From positions 52,579,058-52,643,057 of the forward strand of contig OX392532.1 of the NCBI GenBank assembly GCA_947623455.1: DNA of 64,000 nt. The letters run 5' to 3'. A model generated the notes under the pieces. It was not told where the DNA came from. It saw only the letters and a list, made by a program, of their open reading frames with translations, and made no database searches. Below, one piece after another: positions 46,575-57,366 of this stretch. Every line of letters begins with the position of its first letter. Position 1 is the stretch's first letter. This DNA is from Mimachlamys varia (lineage: Eukaryota > Mollusca > Bivalvia > Pectinida > Pectinidae). The translations under genes were made by a program, and so were the position numbers.

Positions 46575-47288
46575 ATGGAGAAAAAAGGGGAGAAGTCTTT
46601 TACGTGTGAGTTCTGTAGTAAGGAATTTTCTAAATCGTCTAGTTTACAGATACACAGACGAGTACATACTGGCGAGAAACCTTACAATTGTGATGTCTGC
46701 AGCAAGACGTTTTCTCGATTATCTAACTTGCAGTCACACCGACGAATACATACGGGAGAGAAGCCTTACAATTGTGATGTCTGCAGTAAGGAATTTTCTC
46801 GATTATCTAACTTGCAGTCACACAGACGAGTACATACAGGAGAGAAACCTTACAAGTGTGATGTCTGTAGTCAGAATTTTTCTCGATCATCTCACCTACA
46901 ATCACACAGACGGATACATACAGGAGAGAAACCTTTCGAGTGTAATATATGTAAAAAGGAATTTTCTCAATCATCTACATTTCATGCACATAAGCTAGTA
47001 CATTCAGGAGAGAAACCTTTCAAATGTGATGTATGTAGTAAGGAATTTTCTTTATTTGGTAACCTGCAGACACACAAGCTAGTACATACAGGAGAGAAAC
47101 CTTTCAAATGTGATGTATGTAGTAAGGCATTTTCTCTAGCATATAACTTGAAGACACACAAACGATTACATACAGGAGAGAAACCTTACAAGTGTGAGAT
47201 TTGTAGTCAGGAATTTTATCACTCATGTCGCCTAAAGACACACAGACAGATGCACATAGGAGAAAAACTTTACGAATGTGATGTCTAA
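46575..47288 (+). CDS. C2H2 poly-zinc-finger protein D (8 fingers), terminal exon
   Basis: 237 aa with eight C2H2 fingers, linkers TGEKP(Y/F) with one SGEKPF and a final IGEKLY. The N-terminus MEKKGEKSFTCEF resembles that of gene A. The acceptor (tcatatttcag) ends at 46552; the ATG lies 22 nt further. Fingers 2 and 3 are nearly identical (FSRLSNLQSH). It ends YECDV at a TAA replacing the first-Cys-pair codon TGT of a ninth finger, whose remains are readable downstream. It is the shortest and most eroded intact member of the cluster. Predicted nuclear DNA-binding factor; target unknown. Confidence 0.87.
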   Translation: MEKKGEKSFTCEFCSKEFSKSSSLQIHRRVHTGEKPYNCDVCSKTFSRLSNLQSHRRIHTGEKPYNCDVCSKEFSRLSNLQSHRRVHTGEKPYKCDVCSQNFSRSSHLQSHRRIHTGEKPFECNICKKEFSQSSTFHAHKLVHSGEKPFKCDVCSKEFSLFGNLQTHKLVHTGEKPFKCDVCSKAFSLAYNLKTHKRLHTGEKPYKCEICSQEFYHSCRLKTHRQMHIGEKLYECDV

Positions 47289-47825
47289 AGTTAGTAATTT
47301 TCTCTATCATCTAAATTTAAAATGTGCAGCACGAGTGTGTGTTTCGTAACACTGCAACGATAACATACAGGAGAGAAACCTTACAAGTGATATGTCTCTC
47401 AACTCACAGACACAGACGAATACAGGAGAGAAACCTTACAAGTGATGTGTCTCTAAGCTGGAATTTTCTTTATCAACTCACAGACACAGACGAGTATACA
47501 GGAGAGAAACCTTACAAGTGATATGTCTCTAAGCTAGAATTTTCTCTATCAACTCACAGACACAGACGAGTATACAGGAGAGAAACCTTACAAGTGATAT
47601 GTCTCTCAACTGACAGACACAGACGAATATACAGGAAAGGAACCTTACAAATGTGACGTCTGTTTTCAGAATTTTTCTGTATCATCTCGCCTACAGACAC
47701 ATAGACTAGTACTGGACATACAGGGGTTAAACCTTTCAAGTGTGACGTCTGTTGTCAGGAACTGTCGCCATCATCTCAGACACACAGCATACAAGAAAAA
47801 CACCTTGCACGTGTAATATGCAGCC
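47289..47825 (+). pseudogene. decayed finger array downstream of gene D
   Basis: Roughly seven finger-like units remain as DNA. Most share the same lesions: 'acaagtgatatgtctct' where an intact finger has the two-cysteine block, with unit lengths near 76 or 55 bp instead of 84. The shared lesions indicate the ruined unit was itself tandemly copied. Two later units near 47645-47760 keep CDVCF and CDVCCQ blocks but are out of frame with each other. Confidence 0.75.
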
Positions 47826-47925
47826 TACATTCATCGTAAAATATACTGTAATTGTATTGACATCGACAGTTGCACAGAAGAGAAAAACATCGTAAATGCG
47901 ATGTCTATAGAAAAAAGCTATGGTG

Positions 47926-48151
47926 TATGTGTTCAAGTGTATAAATGATCTTATTTTTTGTCATATTAAAGCGACACTTCACTGCAGGAAAAATGGGGAA
48001 AGTTCGATATAAAGAAAAGTGTGAGTGTATTGTAGGTGTGGTTTCTGTAGAAAGGAATACTGAAGCATGTAACTTACAGACACACAGACGAGTACATACA
48101 GGAGAGAAGCCTTACAGATGTGATGTGATGTATGTAGAAAATTGTTTTTGA
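47926..48151 (+). pseudogene. fifth zinc-finger gene, 5' remnant
   Basis: 47926-48000 matches the intron end and leader of gene D ('gtgttcaagtgtataaatga', then 'aaagcgacacttcactg'), but the segment holding the AG acceptor is deleted. A 68-codon frame keeps only one finger-like unit (NLQTHRRVHTGEKPYRCDV) and then terminates. Confidence 0.7.
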
Positions 48152-50438
48152 ATCAACTCCAGGCAAATATTTCAGCAATTAATGTTTTAGCAAATGTTGT
48201 TACTGACCAATAACACACATTCCTATTGATGGCAAATAAAATAAAACCCGGTAGAAATAATTATGTGTGTTGTAACAATATTTGCTAAAATGTTCATTTC
48301 ATATATTTACATTTTGATAAAATTATTGTGCTTTATTTAGTTTCTTTGGACTGATTTTGAACAGCAAATCAAATGTAGACAACAATCAAATTGATCACAA
48401 TACGTCATCTTAGAGATTGATGACGTCACAATAGCAACTGCTGTTAAAGTCTGAAGCACTGGGTGTTATAGGCGTATGGCAGCAACTGTCGCTTAGCATT
48501 GTAAATACAAAATGTATAATGTAATGAGTGAAGCAACGATGTATTAAGTATTCTAATTTGTTTGTACATCTGAAAGGACAATGGCATTTACGACTGCATA
48601 CAGTGTCATGGCAAAGTCGTACGTGAATATTCCTCGTAGTCCCAATTTATGCATGTTCTGCTTTTTGCTTTTAAATTTTATAAAGCAAATATATTAGTCG
48701 TTAGCGCCTGATAAGGCAGCTCCTGCGAACTCCTTAGAATTGTATATGACATAACTGTATTGATTATATACGAATGGTATATCTATGTTCTGTAAAGCGC
48801 TTTAGAGTGGCTTGTTAGCTAGATAGGGGCGCTATATCCAAATTGGTATATTTCATTTATATTCAGGCAAGCAGTAGATATATTTGTATATTTCATTTAT
48901 ATTCAGGCAAGCAGCGGATATATTTGCGTAGGGGAGATGGGGATTGAGAGGTTATTATTGTTGAATTTTGTTTTAACTAAATGACTTTTACACGTAGTAC
49001 AGATACTTTTATCGTTTTGAAAAAAAAAATGTAAATGTACTTTACTACAAGAAAGTCTTGTTTAAAACACGTGCATGATCTTGATCAAGTTGTCAACTAT
49101 AACTGAATAATGATAATCCCCACTGTAAAGAATAGACTGGCTATCTACAGTACGTACATAGATCGCCCGAGGTTGCTCTAGCCCCGACATCAGATCTGGT
49201 TTGGGCCCACACCAGACATATATCGGTCAAACTGTCGAAATCTGGTGTAAGGGCCAGAGGAATCTCGAGCTAGTATATAGATCAACTTCCAACTTTCGGT
49301 TTGTCCTCTGCTGTTATACAGTGTTTTAGACTCCCCCAGTGACCTGGGGCCTGACCGAAATATAAATCTCCTATCAATTAAGCTCCCAATAACTGTTCAA
49401 AAGAACATATTTCTTTTCAAAATAAATGCGCACATCATTTAATTACTGGTATTTCGAAGGTTTAACCTATTGAAATATGATGATATTTACATTATAATTA
49501 TATACATAATTTATGTATAATAGTTAAACCAACAAGAATCCCTACATTTACCTTCAATCATTTGTTATTTTGTGTGGTCGATGGTCTATTAGTTGTAACT
49601 TTTAATTCAATCTCTTAATGAAGATAATAAACTATTTAATATTTACAATAAATTGAAAAGCGACTATTTACTAGGTTTAAAATAAATAACATACCAAAAC
49701 AATGTTTATCATGTATAATCTGTAATGTTACTTTAGTATTGAGAATGAAATGCATTTTTTCTATGAATATCCCTTATATGATAAAATGGAATTAAATATG
49801 CCATAATATGAAAATCTATTACAAAGAACGTGTCTTTTCATAAGTTTAAACAGTCATTATAATTAGAATTAATAATATAAGGAGAGTGGGCCTGCATTCA
49901 GTATAATCTAATACTCTACTTTATAGTACATTTAATTTCTTCAAACAATTATATTTGTTTGTATATGTAATGCCATCAAATTGCAAACGTAATTAGAAGT
50001 CTGCAATAATGTTTGAATGGAATTGAATTTAAAAACATATATTTGTAACTTTATACGTTACATTGACAAACATACCGACAAGTTTAGATTTTTCGAAGTA
50101 TGAGGTGTAATTATTTTTATCATTTAATTGACACATTTTTTCATAATATTTTGCTCGCAAATGCATTAAAATAGTTGTCAGTCCCTTCAATTCATACATT
50201 TTTGTCAATATTATGAATTATTACCATATGATAATTTTCTAGTGATCGTAGATATTGCTTTTATTGTTCGTGGTAAAAATTATGCTTTGATATATTTTTG
50301 AACGTCCATGTAAAGGTATTACCAGCGAAATAAAGTTTTGTGCCAAATCATTTTACCTGCCTTTGTTCAGAAATATTTTCTATTAGATAATACTCAACAG
50401 TACAGTTCAAGTTTCTGTCTTGTCTAGATGTTATTATA
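48152..50438. other. AT-rich intergenic DNA
   Basis: No gene seen. 48846-48926 is a 40-bp unit twice in tandem (tatttcatttatattcaggc). A SINE-tail-like 'gtaaagcgctttagagtgg' is at about 48792. The rest is about 70% A/T. Confidence 0.45.
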
Positions 50439-51580
50439 GAACTTGAAATAAAGGACACAACAGACTCTTCTACATCAGCTGCTTACCTCGATCTCTACTT
50501 AAACTACGACCAAAACCATGATTTAGATAAATAACCCTTTTTGGCCACGCCCCTCAGCCCCCTAGTGGGTCAGTCCCACCCTTAGTACAATTGTGAATCC
50601 TGGGCACCTAAGGATGCTTCCTGCCACTAAGGTTGATTTCTAATCAGTGGTTATGGAGAAGAAGTCGCTAATATCAATATAGCTAACTAATTCTTTATGG
50701 CCCCACCCCTCAGCCCCCTGGGGGGTTAGTCCCACCATGAGTACAATTTTGAATCCTGAGCACCTAGGGATGCTTCCCGCCAAATAAGGTTGATTCCAAT
50801 CAGTTGTTATGGAGAAGAAGTCGCTAATATCAATATAGCTAAATAATTCTTTATGGCCCCACCCCTCAGCCCCCTGGGGGGTCAGTCCCACCACGAGTAC
50901 AATTTTGAATCCTGGGCACCTAGGGATGCTTCCTGCCAAATAAGTTTGATTTCCTATCAGTGGTTATGGAGAAGAAGTCGCTGAAACAGCTTACTACTAA
51001 GCTATACGATAAACGTGGTGATTTCAATTTTCCTATCGTAAACTTTCCCTTTCTTGAAAGTAACATCCCTGCTTCTCCAACCTTTGGTGTTTACATGTCG
51101 CAGTTGATTCGGTATTCCAGGGCTTGCTCTAAATATCGGGATTTTCGTGATCGATGTCGACTGCTGACAAACAATTAACAACACAAGGATTCGAGAGATG
51201 CAGGTTGATCAGAACTATGGGCAAGTTTAATGGTCGCCATCTTTGTCTCATTGAGAAATATTCTGTACCTTTAAGTGATATGAAGATGGACGTTTTTGAG
51301 TATGCTCATTAGTGTGTTTACTTGTTGTGATTGACAATGATACTCGGTTCTCATTTTGAGTACTTGATGTTTACTTGGATGTGACAAAGATTTACATGAC
51401 GGGTGTCGTCGATGAAGCAGAAGACGCTTATTCTTCCGGAACACCTGGTCTTTTTCTCTTGTACTTTTGCAAGGGTCTCCATGTGAATATTTCCTTTGTT
51501 CAAATTTTGCCCCTGGTTTAATCGATTTTGAGTTATGATTATGGTTATGTTGACGCTTCGGTATTCTCTTATTTATTTAT
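50439..51580 (+). mobile_element. RT-type retroelement 3' fragment, interrupted
   Basis: 50439-50535 encodes ELEIKDTTDSSTSAAYLDLY, which normally lies just before the KLYDKR block. That block resumes at about 50990 (TTKLYDKRGDFNFPIVNFPF, then VYMSQLIRYSRACSKYRDF). Between them sit three copies of a 156-bp repeat. After 51178 the frame is broken (stop, then 'GFERC'-like remnants), and the noncoding tail to about 51575 matches 31866-32130 inverted. Dead copy of the same family as 31866-32457. Confidence 0.6.
50517..50985. repeat. 156-bp tandem repeat, about three copies
   Basis: Unit marked by 'gaagtcgctaatatcaatat' and 'cccacccctcagccccctgg'; periods 156 and 157 bp. The first copy is the most diverged. 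It splits the retroelement frame around it. Confidence 0.88.
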
Positions 51581-52132
51581 CACCACATTTGCCTTATTGT
51601 AAGAGGAGTTTGCATTTTGTCGCAATTTAGCCATATCTGCAAGTTCTTTGGATTTACTTAATGAGGTTTTAAATATATATAAATTTAAGACCATTTAAGT
51701 TCAATAACGCTTTGTCAAATGCTCAAATGTGATTTTTCCTTCAATTAATTTGTACAATAGAAATGAATCTCTGTTGTAATTTAATAAACTCTAACAAAAT
51801 TTAACAAACACAAATGATAACTATCAATCATGGAATCAATTTTTTATGATAACATGTGAATGATGAGAAAAATAATGAAGTCATAAATTTCATGAAAGTG
51901 ATAAGACACTTAAACATTTATGAACGGTTGTTGAATGTTATTAATGAAAATACAGAAAATCAAAATAAAATGAACACATTTACAATACATGTATCAATCA
52001 ACAATAACACAGTCACTGAAGAAATCCCTTCCTATTGCGCGAGTAATAGTCTGATGCGCGAACAACTTCCTGTTGCGCGAGTAACAGTTTGATGCACGTA
52101 CAGTCAGTTTAAATGTGAAATGTCACCAAGAA
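51581..52132. other. AT-rich DNA; expected 3' LTR not found
   Basis: No similarity by eye to the LTR at 58865-59357. On the minus strand just after the BTB ORF there is a 2-3-fold short repeat around 'actcgcgcaa'. The 78-codon frame at 51856 is low complexity. Confidence 0.4.
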
Positions 52133-53287
52133 TTAGATAAATGTGAGTTTCTCCAAATGGTTCCTCAAGACCTGGACAAATCCAGCGAGATGAAACTCCT
52201 GGGCCTCCTGGATTAGCTTCTTTATGTCGGTCGTATCCCGGGGTAGCGTTCCAGTGTCCACCACACAACGATTGCAGAGATAGTTTAAAATGTGTTCGAA
52301 AAAGGTTGGGTCCCTGTCGATGAAAAATTGTCTCTCTCCACTATAACCCAATCGATCTTCAGTGAGGGCGGCAAATACACTATTTGCATCAGCCTGCAGG
52401 CTTTGCAATGATGTCCTGAACACTTTTCCCCCAACGTCAAGTGTTATAGCTGATTGGCTTATTGACCTCAAACGATCTGCCATGGCTTTTTTCCTGTTGT
52501 TGGCCAACTTATCTTGTATTTCAGTTTCTGTTCTAAGTTGGTCCTTTTGAAGGAAGCCCTCCCCGACAGGTTCCTTACTAGTGGATAAGGGACCATATGT
52601 GGATTGACAGGAAATAGCATCATGTTCCTCTCTTTGAACATGTTCACGACTAGCTTCCTTTATCAGCCGGGATAGTATAGGGGTCCTTGACCCAGACTTT
52701 GACCTTGACCTAGACCTGGACTTTGACCTTGACCTAGATCTAGACTTTGACCTTGACCGGGACCTAGACCTAGTCCATGACGCCGACCTTGCCATTTTCC
52801 TAGATCTATCCATCTGTTCTCTCTCCTTCACAAGGGCTACTGACTTCACAAGGGAGGGACACGGGCCCTTGTCCACTTCCCTACTCCAGGCTTGTGTTCT
52901 GGACGAAGTCCCCTTCGCTGATGCAGATCTAGATGAAGTCCCATTTCTGCGATCTCTTCGATCTTTGGTCCGGGCATACATGGACTCTCCTGAAACACGA
53001 GTCAACCGCTTCCATGCTTCCTCCTTTCTAAACCGTTCGTAGCACTGTAATGCCTCTTCCCCTTCACACCCATCCAGCCTGTTGAAACATCTGGTGGATA
53101 TCGGCTGCTCACCTCTCGTGCAGCGGCTATGTCTGCCGTCCGCCCGTGAACAGATATACCCGCAGTATACACACTTCCAGCCATAGGAAGTGTGCTGTTC
53201 CATGATATGACGCTCAGCGGCGGACATAGAACCAAACTCTTTCCTTTCCTTACAAATTTTGCATCGCCACTGTGCTTTTGAGGCCAT
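52133..53287 (-). CDS. zinc finger-RS-BTB (KCTD-type T1) protein, third ORF of Ty3/gypsy element or captured gene
   Basis: Intact 384-aa ORF from the ATG at 53287. Residues 9-32 form a C2H2 motif (C-x2-C-x14-H-x4-H); 39-56 a second Cys/His cluster (C-x2-C-x10-H-x2-C). Residues 171-201 are an (RS/KS)n tract. Residues 281-380 form a BTB/T1 domain as in KCTD proteins and Kv channel tetramerisation domains: ITLDVGGKVFRTS, FFIDRDPTFFEHILNYL, EAQEFHLAGF. KCTD BTB domains oligomerise and often recruit cullin-3; here that is inference. A consensus acceptor (ttttgtcatttcag) ends at 53300, 63 nt after the pol frame closes. The first ATG after it (53298) is out of frame, so leaky scanning or an upstream exon must set the frame. 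Could be an element gene or a host gene. Confidence 0.8.
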   Translation of the reverse strand: MASKAQWRCKICKERKEFGSMSAAERHIMEQHTSYGWKCVYCGYICSRADGRHSRCTRGEQPISTRCFNRLDGCEGEEALQCYERFRKEEAWKRLTRVSGESMYARTKDRRDRRNGTSSRSASAKGTSSRTQAWSREVDKGPCPSLVKSVALVKEREQMDRSRKMARSASWTRSRSRSRSKSRSRSRSKSRSRSRSKSGSRTPILSRLIKEASREHVQREEHDAISCQSTYGPLSTSKEPVGEGFLQKDQLRTETEIQDKLANNRKKAMADRLRSISQSAITLDVGGKVFRTSLQSLQADANSVFAALTEDRLGYSGERQFFIDRDPTFFEHILNYLCNRCVVDTGTLPRDTTDIKKLIQEAQEFHLAGFVQVLRNHLEKLTFI

Positions 53288-53362
53288 ATCTTGACCATCC
53301 TGAAATGACAAAATTGTTTTGTAAGAAGACTTTTCTGGGTGGTAAGTCAATACATAATGTAT

Positions 53363-54930
53363 TTACATATCAGCAAAACGTTTAGCTGGGCGTATTCGCC
53401 GCCCCCTTCGATTATAAACAATTGGAGTTGAAGTACCCCCAGTGGCACCGTGGTCACCATGACTGACATCCTGTGAGAGATCCAATGTTGTATCAAGGTT
53501 TCCCGAATCATCATTGGATATCACTGACTCATGATCACTGGGATCAGGCGATGACAAGGGACCATCGTAGCTCTCTTCTATCGCCAGATTGTCTACAGTA
53601 CTGTCAAGCAGATGTATCTCTGTACTTGGATCCATAAAAACCTCACGTATGTCCAGTATATGCTGGTTTTCATGGAACCAAGTAGGAGGATTGTCCCCAC
53701 TATAGGGTTTCAATCTGTTGTAATGGACAACTTTTGCCTTGGATCGGGATGTCTCCTTAATCCTGTAAGTGACATCACTTAGCTTTTTGATAACTACATA
53801 CGGTCCTTTCCAAGGTTTCTGGAGTTTAGGACAAACACCAATTTTCCTAACGTAGTTATGTAACCACACACTGTCACCCTCCTCATATGGCTTAAAGTTC
53901 TCCCCTGCGTTATAGCTTTTCTTCATGGAAGCGCTCGCAAGCTTCAAATTCTCTCTAGCAAACTCATGAACTATCTCAAGATTCTGTGACAATTTGTAAG
54001 CATAGTCTGTGAGATTCACTGGCTCTTCCTGATCAGGATGGCTATACATTAGGTCTATTGGAAGGGTATCTCTCGACCTAACATCATTCGAGCTGGTGAA
54101 TACCCAGAAGACTCATGGACAGAAGACCTGTACGCATCATTAACACAGGAAGGAGCTGATCCCAGTTTCTCTGATTCTCACTGACAAACAGAGCCAGCAT
54201 GTTTTCAAGAGTTTGATTGAGTCGTTCAACTATACCATTGGATTGTGGGTGCAGTGGAGTTGTCCTTGTTTTTTCAATGCCTAGGATCTGACACATTTCA
54301 GCAAAAACATGGCTTTCAAAATTTCGACCTTGGTCGGAATGCAGCTGTTTTGGAACACCAAACTGAGCTACAAACCTTTCTACCAGGACATTAGCTACAG
54401 TGGTTGCTTCCATGTCAGGTAGAGGATAGGCTTCACTCCATTTTGTAAAATAGTCAACCACCATTAAGATGTATTTGTTACCATCAAAACTAGGTGCTAA
54501 TGGTCCCAAAATGACGATTGCCACCCTCTCTAATGGTGCACCAACATTGTATTATTGTAATGGCGCTCGTGTGGGTCTCTTTCTGGAAGCACACTCATCA
54601 CATACTCTACAAAAATGCTCAACATCCCTACGTACCCCCTGCCAGTAAAACCGTTGCCGAACACGAGCAAGTGTTTTACTCATACCTAGATGTCCAGCTG
54701 TTATACTACTGTGCAACTCCCTCATTGCCCAAGGTCGTAATATTTCTGGGAGAACTATCTGCCATTCTTTTTTCCGGCCATCTGCACTTTCCCATCTCCG
54801 ACAAAGGACGCCAGATTTTATTATAAGGGAATCAAACCTGGTCCAATAGTGCTTCACTCCTGGTGATAGGTGACTGATCTCTGCCCAGGGTGGTTTCATT
54901 CCACTCTCTAGCCACTTATAGACTAACTAT
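53363..54930 (-). pseudogene. Ty3/gypsy integrase region, inactivated
   Basis: Carries in order the H2C2 zinc-binding domain (HLGMSKTLARV, CRVCDEC), the catalytic core (DYFTKWSEAY, HSDQGRNFES, NGIVERLNQTL, with 35 residues between the second D and E), and the C-terminal GPY/F module (GPYVVIKKLSDVTYRI) with an acidic tail. Breaks: a 1-nt indel near 54930 disconnects it from pol; TAA at 54552; the first catalytic Asp codon reads GTC (Val) at 54513; 1-nt deletions near 54135 and 54065. Integrase would splice element cDNA into the host chromosome; this copy cannot. Confidence 0.9.
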
Positions 54931-57365
54931 AGCTATCATTGTATCTTCTAACTGGAGACTTTTCAGATTCTCAAGGGTAATAGTTCCTCGATTCGAAAGC
55001 TTATCAGTCTGTGTGCCTGAGGATGCTGCTTGGCCAGAATCAGTGACAGCATTCACGCAGAATTCACTTGTCTCCTGGGAGAGGGAATCTTTCTGCTCAG
55101 CTTTGTCACAGTGAGAACAAGGAAAGTCATGATCATTGCAGGGTCGTCTTGATAACCCATCTGCATTCAAATGAAGTTTTCCTGCTCGATGCTGAATTTC
55201 AAAATCATATTCTGACAGCCTCTCCAGCCACCTGGCTAACTGGCCTTCGGGATTCCGAAAGTTTTGGAGCCACCTAAGTGATCCATGATCAGTTCTGAGT
55301 AGGAAATGTTGCCCAGAAAGGTAGCAATGAAATTGTTTAACAGCAACAACTACAGCTAACAGTTCACGTCTAGTGACGCAATATGACCGCTCAGGTTTAC
55401 TGAATGACTTGTTGTAGTAGCTGATGACTTTTTCTTGGCCATCTTGGATTTGAGACAGTACAGCACCGAGGGCATAATTACTGGCATCTGTGTCCAGAAT
55501 AAAAAGACCATCTTGTTGTGGATAACTCAGTATAGGAGATGTAGTGAGGTGATGTTTAAGTACATTGAATGCATCATCACAGTCACTGGTCCATTGAAAC
55601 GGATTAGATTTCTCTGTCAACCTATATAACGGTTTAGCCAGCTTGGAAAACCCAGATACAAATCTCCGATAATATGTGCAGATTCCCAGGAAGCTCTGTA
55701 ATTCCTTCAGATTTTTTGGTACAGGCCACTCGCTTATGGCAGGTATTATCTCTGGATCAGTGGAGATGCCCTCCCCTGATATGACATGACCTAGATACCT
55801 AACCTCTCTTTGGAAAAGGAAACATTTCTTTGGATTCAATTTAAGGTTAGCAGACCTAATTCTGTCAAAAACTATCTGTAAATTTTCCAACTCGTGCTCA
55901 AAAGTTTGTGCAAAAACAAGAATGTCATCTACATAAACGAGACACAACTTCCATGTCAATCCATACAACACTTTGTTCATTAGATGGACAAAAGTGGCGG
56001 GGGCATTGCATAGGCCGAATGACATCACTTTGAACTGCCAGAAGCCTCCATTGCCAGTGACAAAAGCGGTCTTATGTCTATCTTCTTCGGCCATGTCCAC
56101 CTGCCAATAGCCGCTCTTTAAGTCCAGGGTAGAATACCAGGATGACCCTGCGAGAGTATCCAGCGTATCATCTATCCTCGGAATTGGGTGACTATTCTTA
56201 ACAGTTACACTGTTTAGCTTCCTGTAGTCGATACAGAAACGAAGTGAGCCATCTTTTTTACGGACTAAAACTATTGGTGAGGCAAATGGTCCACTGGCAG
56301 GCTCAATTATGTCATTGGCTAGCATGCTCTCAACCTCCTTCTCTGCCTCTGCCTTCCTAGCAAGCGGTATCTGCCTTGGAGCCTGTTTTAATGGCTTGGA
56401 ATCACCTGTGTTGATAGTATGAGTGACAAGCTTAGTGTTACCTATGTCAGTTGATGAAGCTGAAAAGATATCAGCATATCCCGCTAAAAATTTCTGAACC
56501 TGTGAGGTTTGACTTTCGGTAAGTTTCTCAGTGGAACGGTTAACCAAATCATTCAGATAATCTGGAATATCTGTCTCACCTGACTGATTCTTGGAGTCAG
56601 ACTGATCTGATTTAACATCAGCAACCTCACAAAATCCAGCGACGGTACCCTTAGAAACAGTAATAGGCCTGTCTGAGGCATTCATAACACGCAGGGGTAT
56701 CTCACCTTTAGAGGATTTTGCAACAGTCCGTGCAACAAAAAGATGGTGTTGAGAAAGGAACCTTAGAGATGGTTCCACCACGTAATCTGTATCTATCTTT
56801 ACTGGGTCAGCTGGTGCCCCAGTTACAAGCATTTCACTATTTGGAGGAATTGTCATTGCTTTCTTAAAAACCACCCTACAACATGAATCATCTACGTCTG
56901 GTGGTGTAGGTAGTAATGGTACTCTAGACCCACTAATATCCAAAACATCTTCCCTCAACATGATATTACAACCTTCACCCCGCAGAAAGTCTTTTCCCAG
57001 AATGCCTTCATTCTTAATGTCAGCAAACCAAACTTTACGTTTAACCACAAAGCCGTTCAGTTCAATCTTGACCCGAAGAAAACCTATCACCGGAGTGGGT
57101 TCACCGGTAGCGGTTAACATTACTTTCTTATCATGACCCAGGTTTGCCTGGAGAGCTTTAGGTAAGCGTCTCAAGACACTCTCCTGGAGTACAGTAAATG
57201 TTGCCCCGGTATCAACTAACATAGTGATAGGAAGGCCTTCTATCTTAGCTTTAACAAATTCACCATCATCAAACGGTGATGAATTACAAACTATCACATC
57301 CTTGGACCTTCTTCTACCACTCATGACCGACCTGTGGTCCGCCAGCTCGGTCTTGCCTAGTTTCC
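54916..57365 (-). CDS. Ty3/gypsy pol: protease, reverse transcriptase, RNase H
   Basis: Open frame in the -1 phase relative to gag, open from 57396 and presumably entered by frameshifting at 57360-57366. In frame numbering: aspartic protease DTGAT at 62; RT with LDLKSGYWQV (D425) and YVDD (488-491); the connection; RNase H with ILDTDAS (about 633-639) and RTDHGSLRWL (701). This is the Metaviridae order before integrase. It copies element RNA to DNA in cytoplasmic particles. The frame closes at 54916 only because of an indel; the natural polyprotein continued into the integrase. Confidence 0.9.
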
Positions 57366-57366
57366 C
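57304..57366 (-). promoter_or_regulatory. programmed -1 ribosomal frameshift signal
   Basis: Minus strand: slippery heptamer G-GGA-AAC (57366-57360) in the gag frame, directly followed by the gag stop TAG. After a 7-nt spacer comes a stem GACCGA (57352-57347) with TCGGTC (57330-57325). The loop word GGACC (57340-57336) complements GGTCC (57308-57304), giving an H-type pseudoknot. The pol frame is -1, as required. Confidence 0.75.

Noticed and set aside
51856..52092. 78-codon ORF beside the BTB ORF
   Set aside because: Asn-rich low-complexity reading of AT-rich DNA.
53002..53298. 98-codon frame starting at the first ATG after the acceptor
   Set aside because: Overlaps the BTB ORF in another phase and has no recognisable domain; noted only for its effect on start choice.
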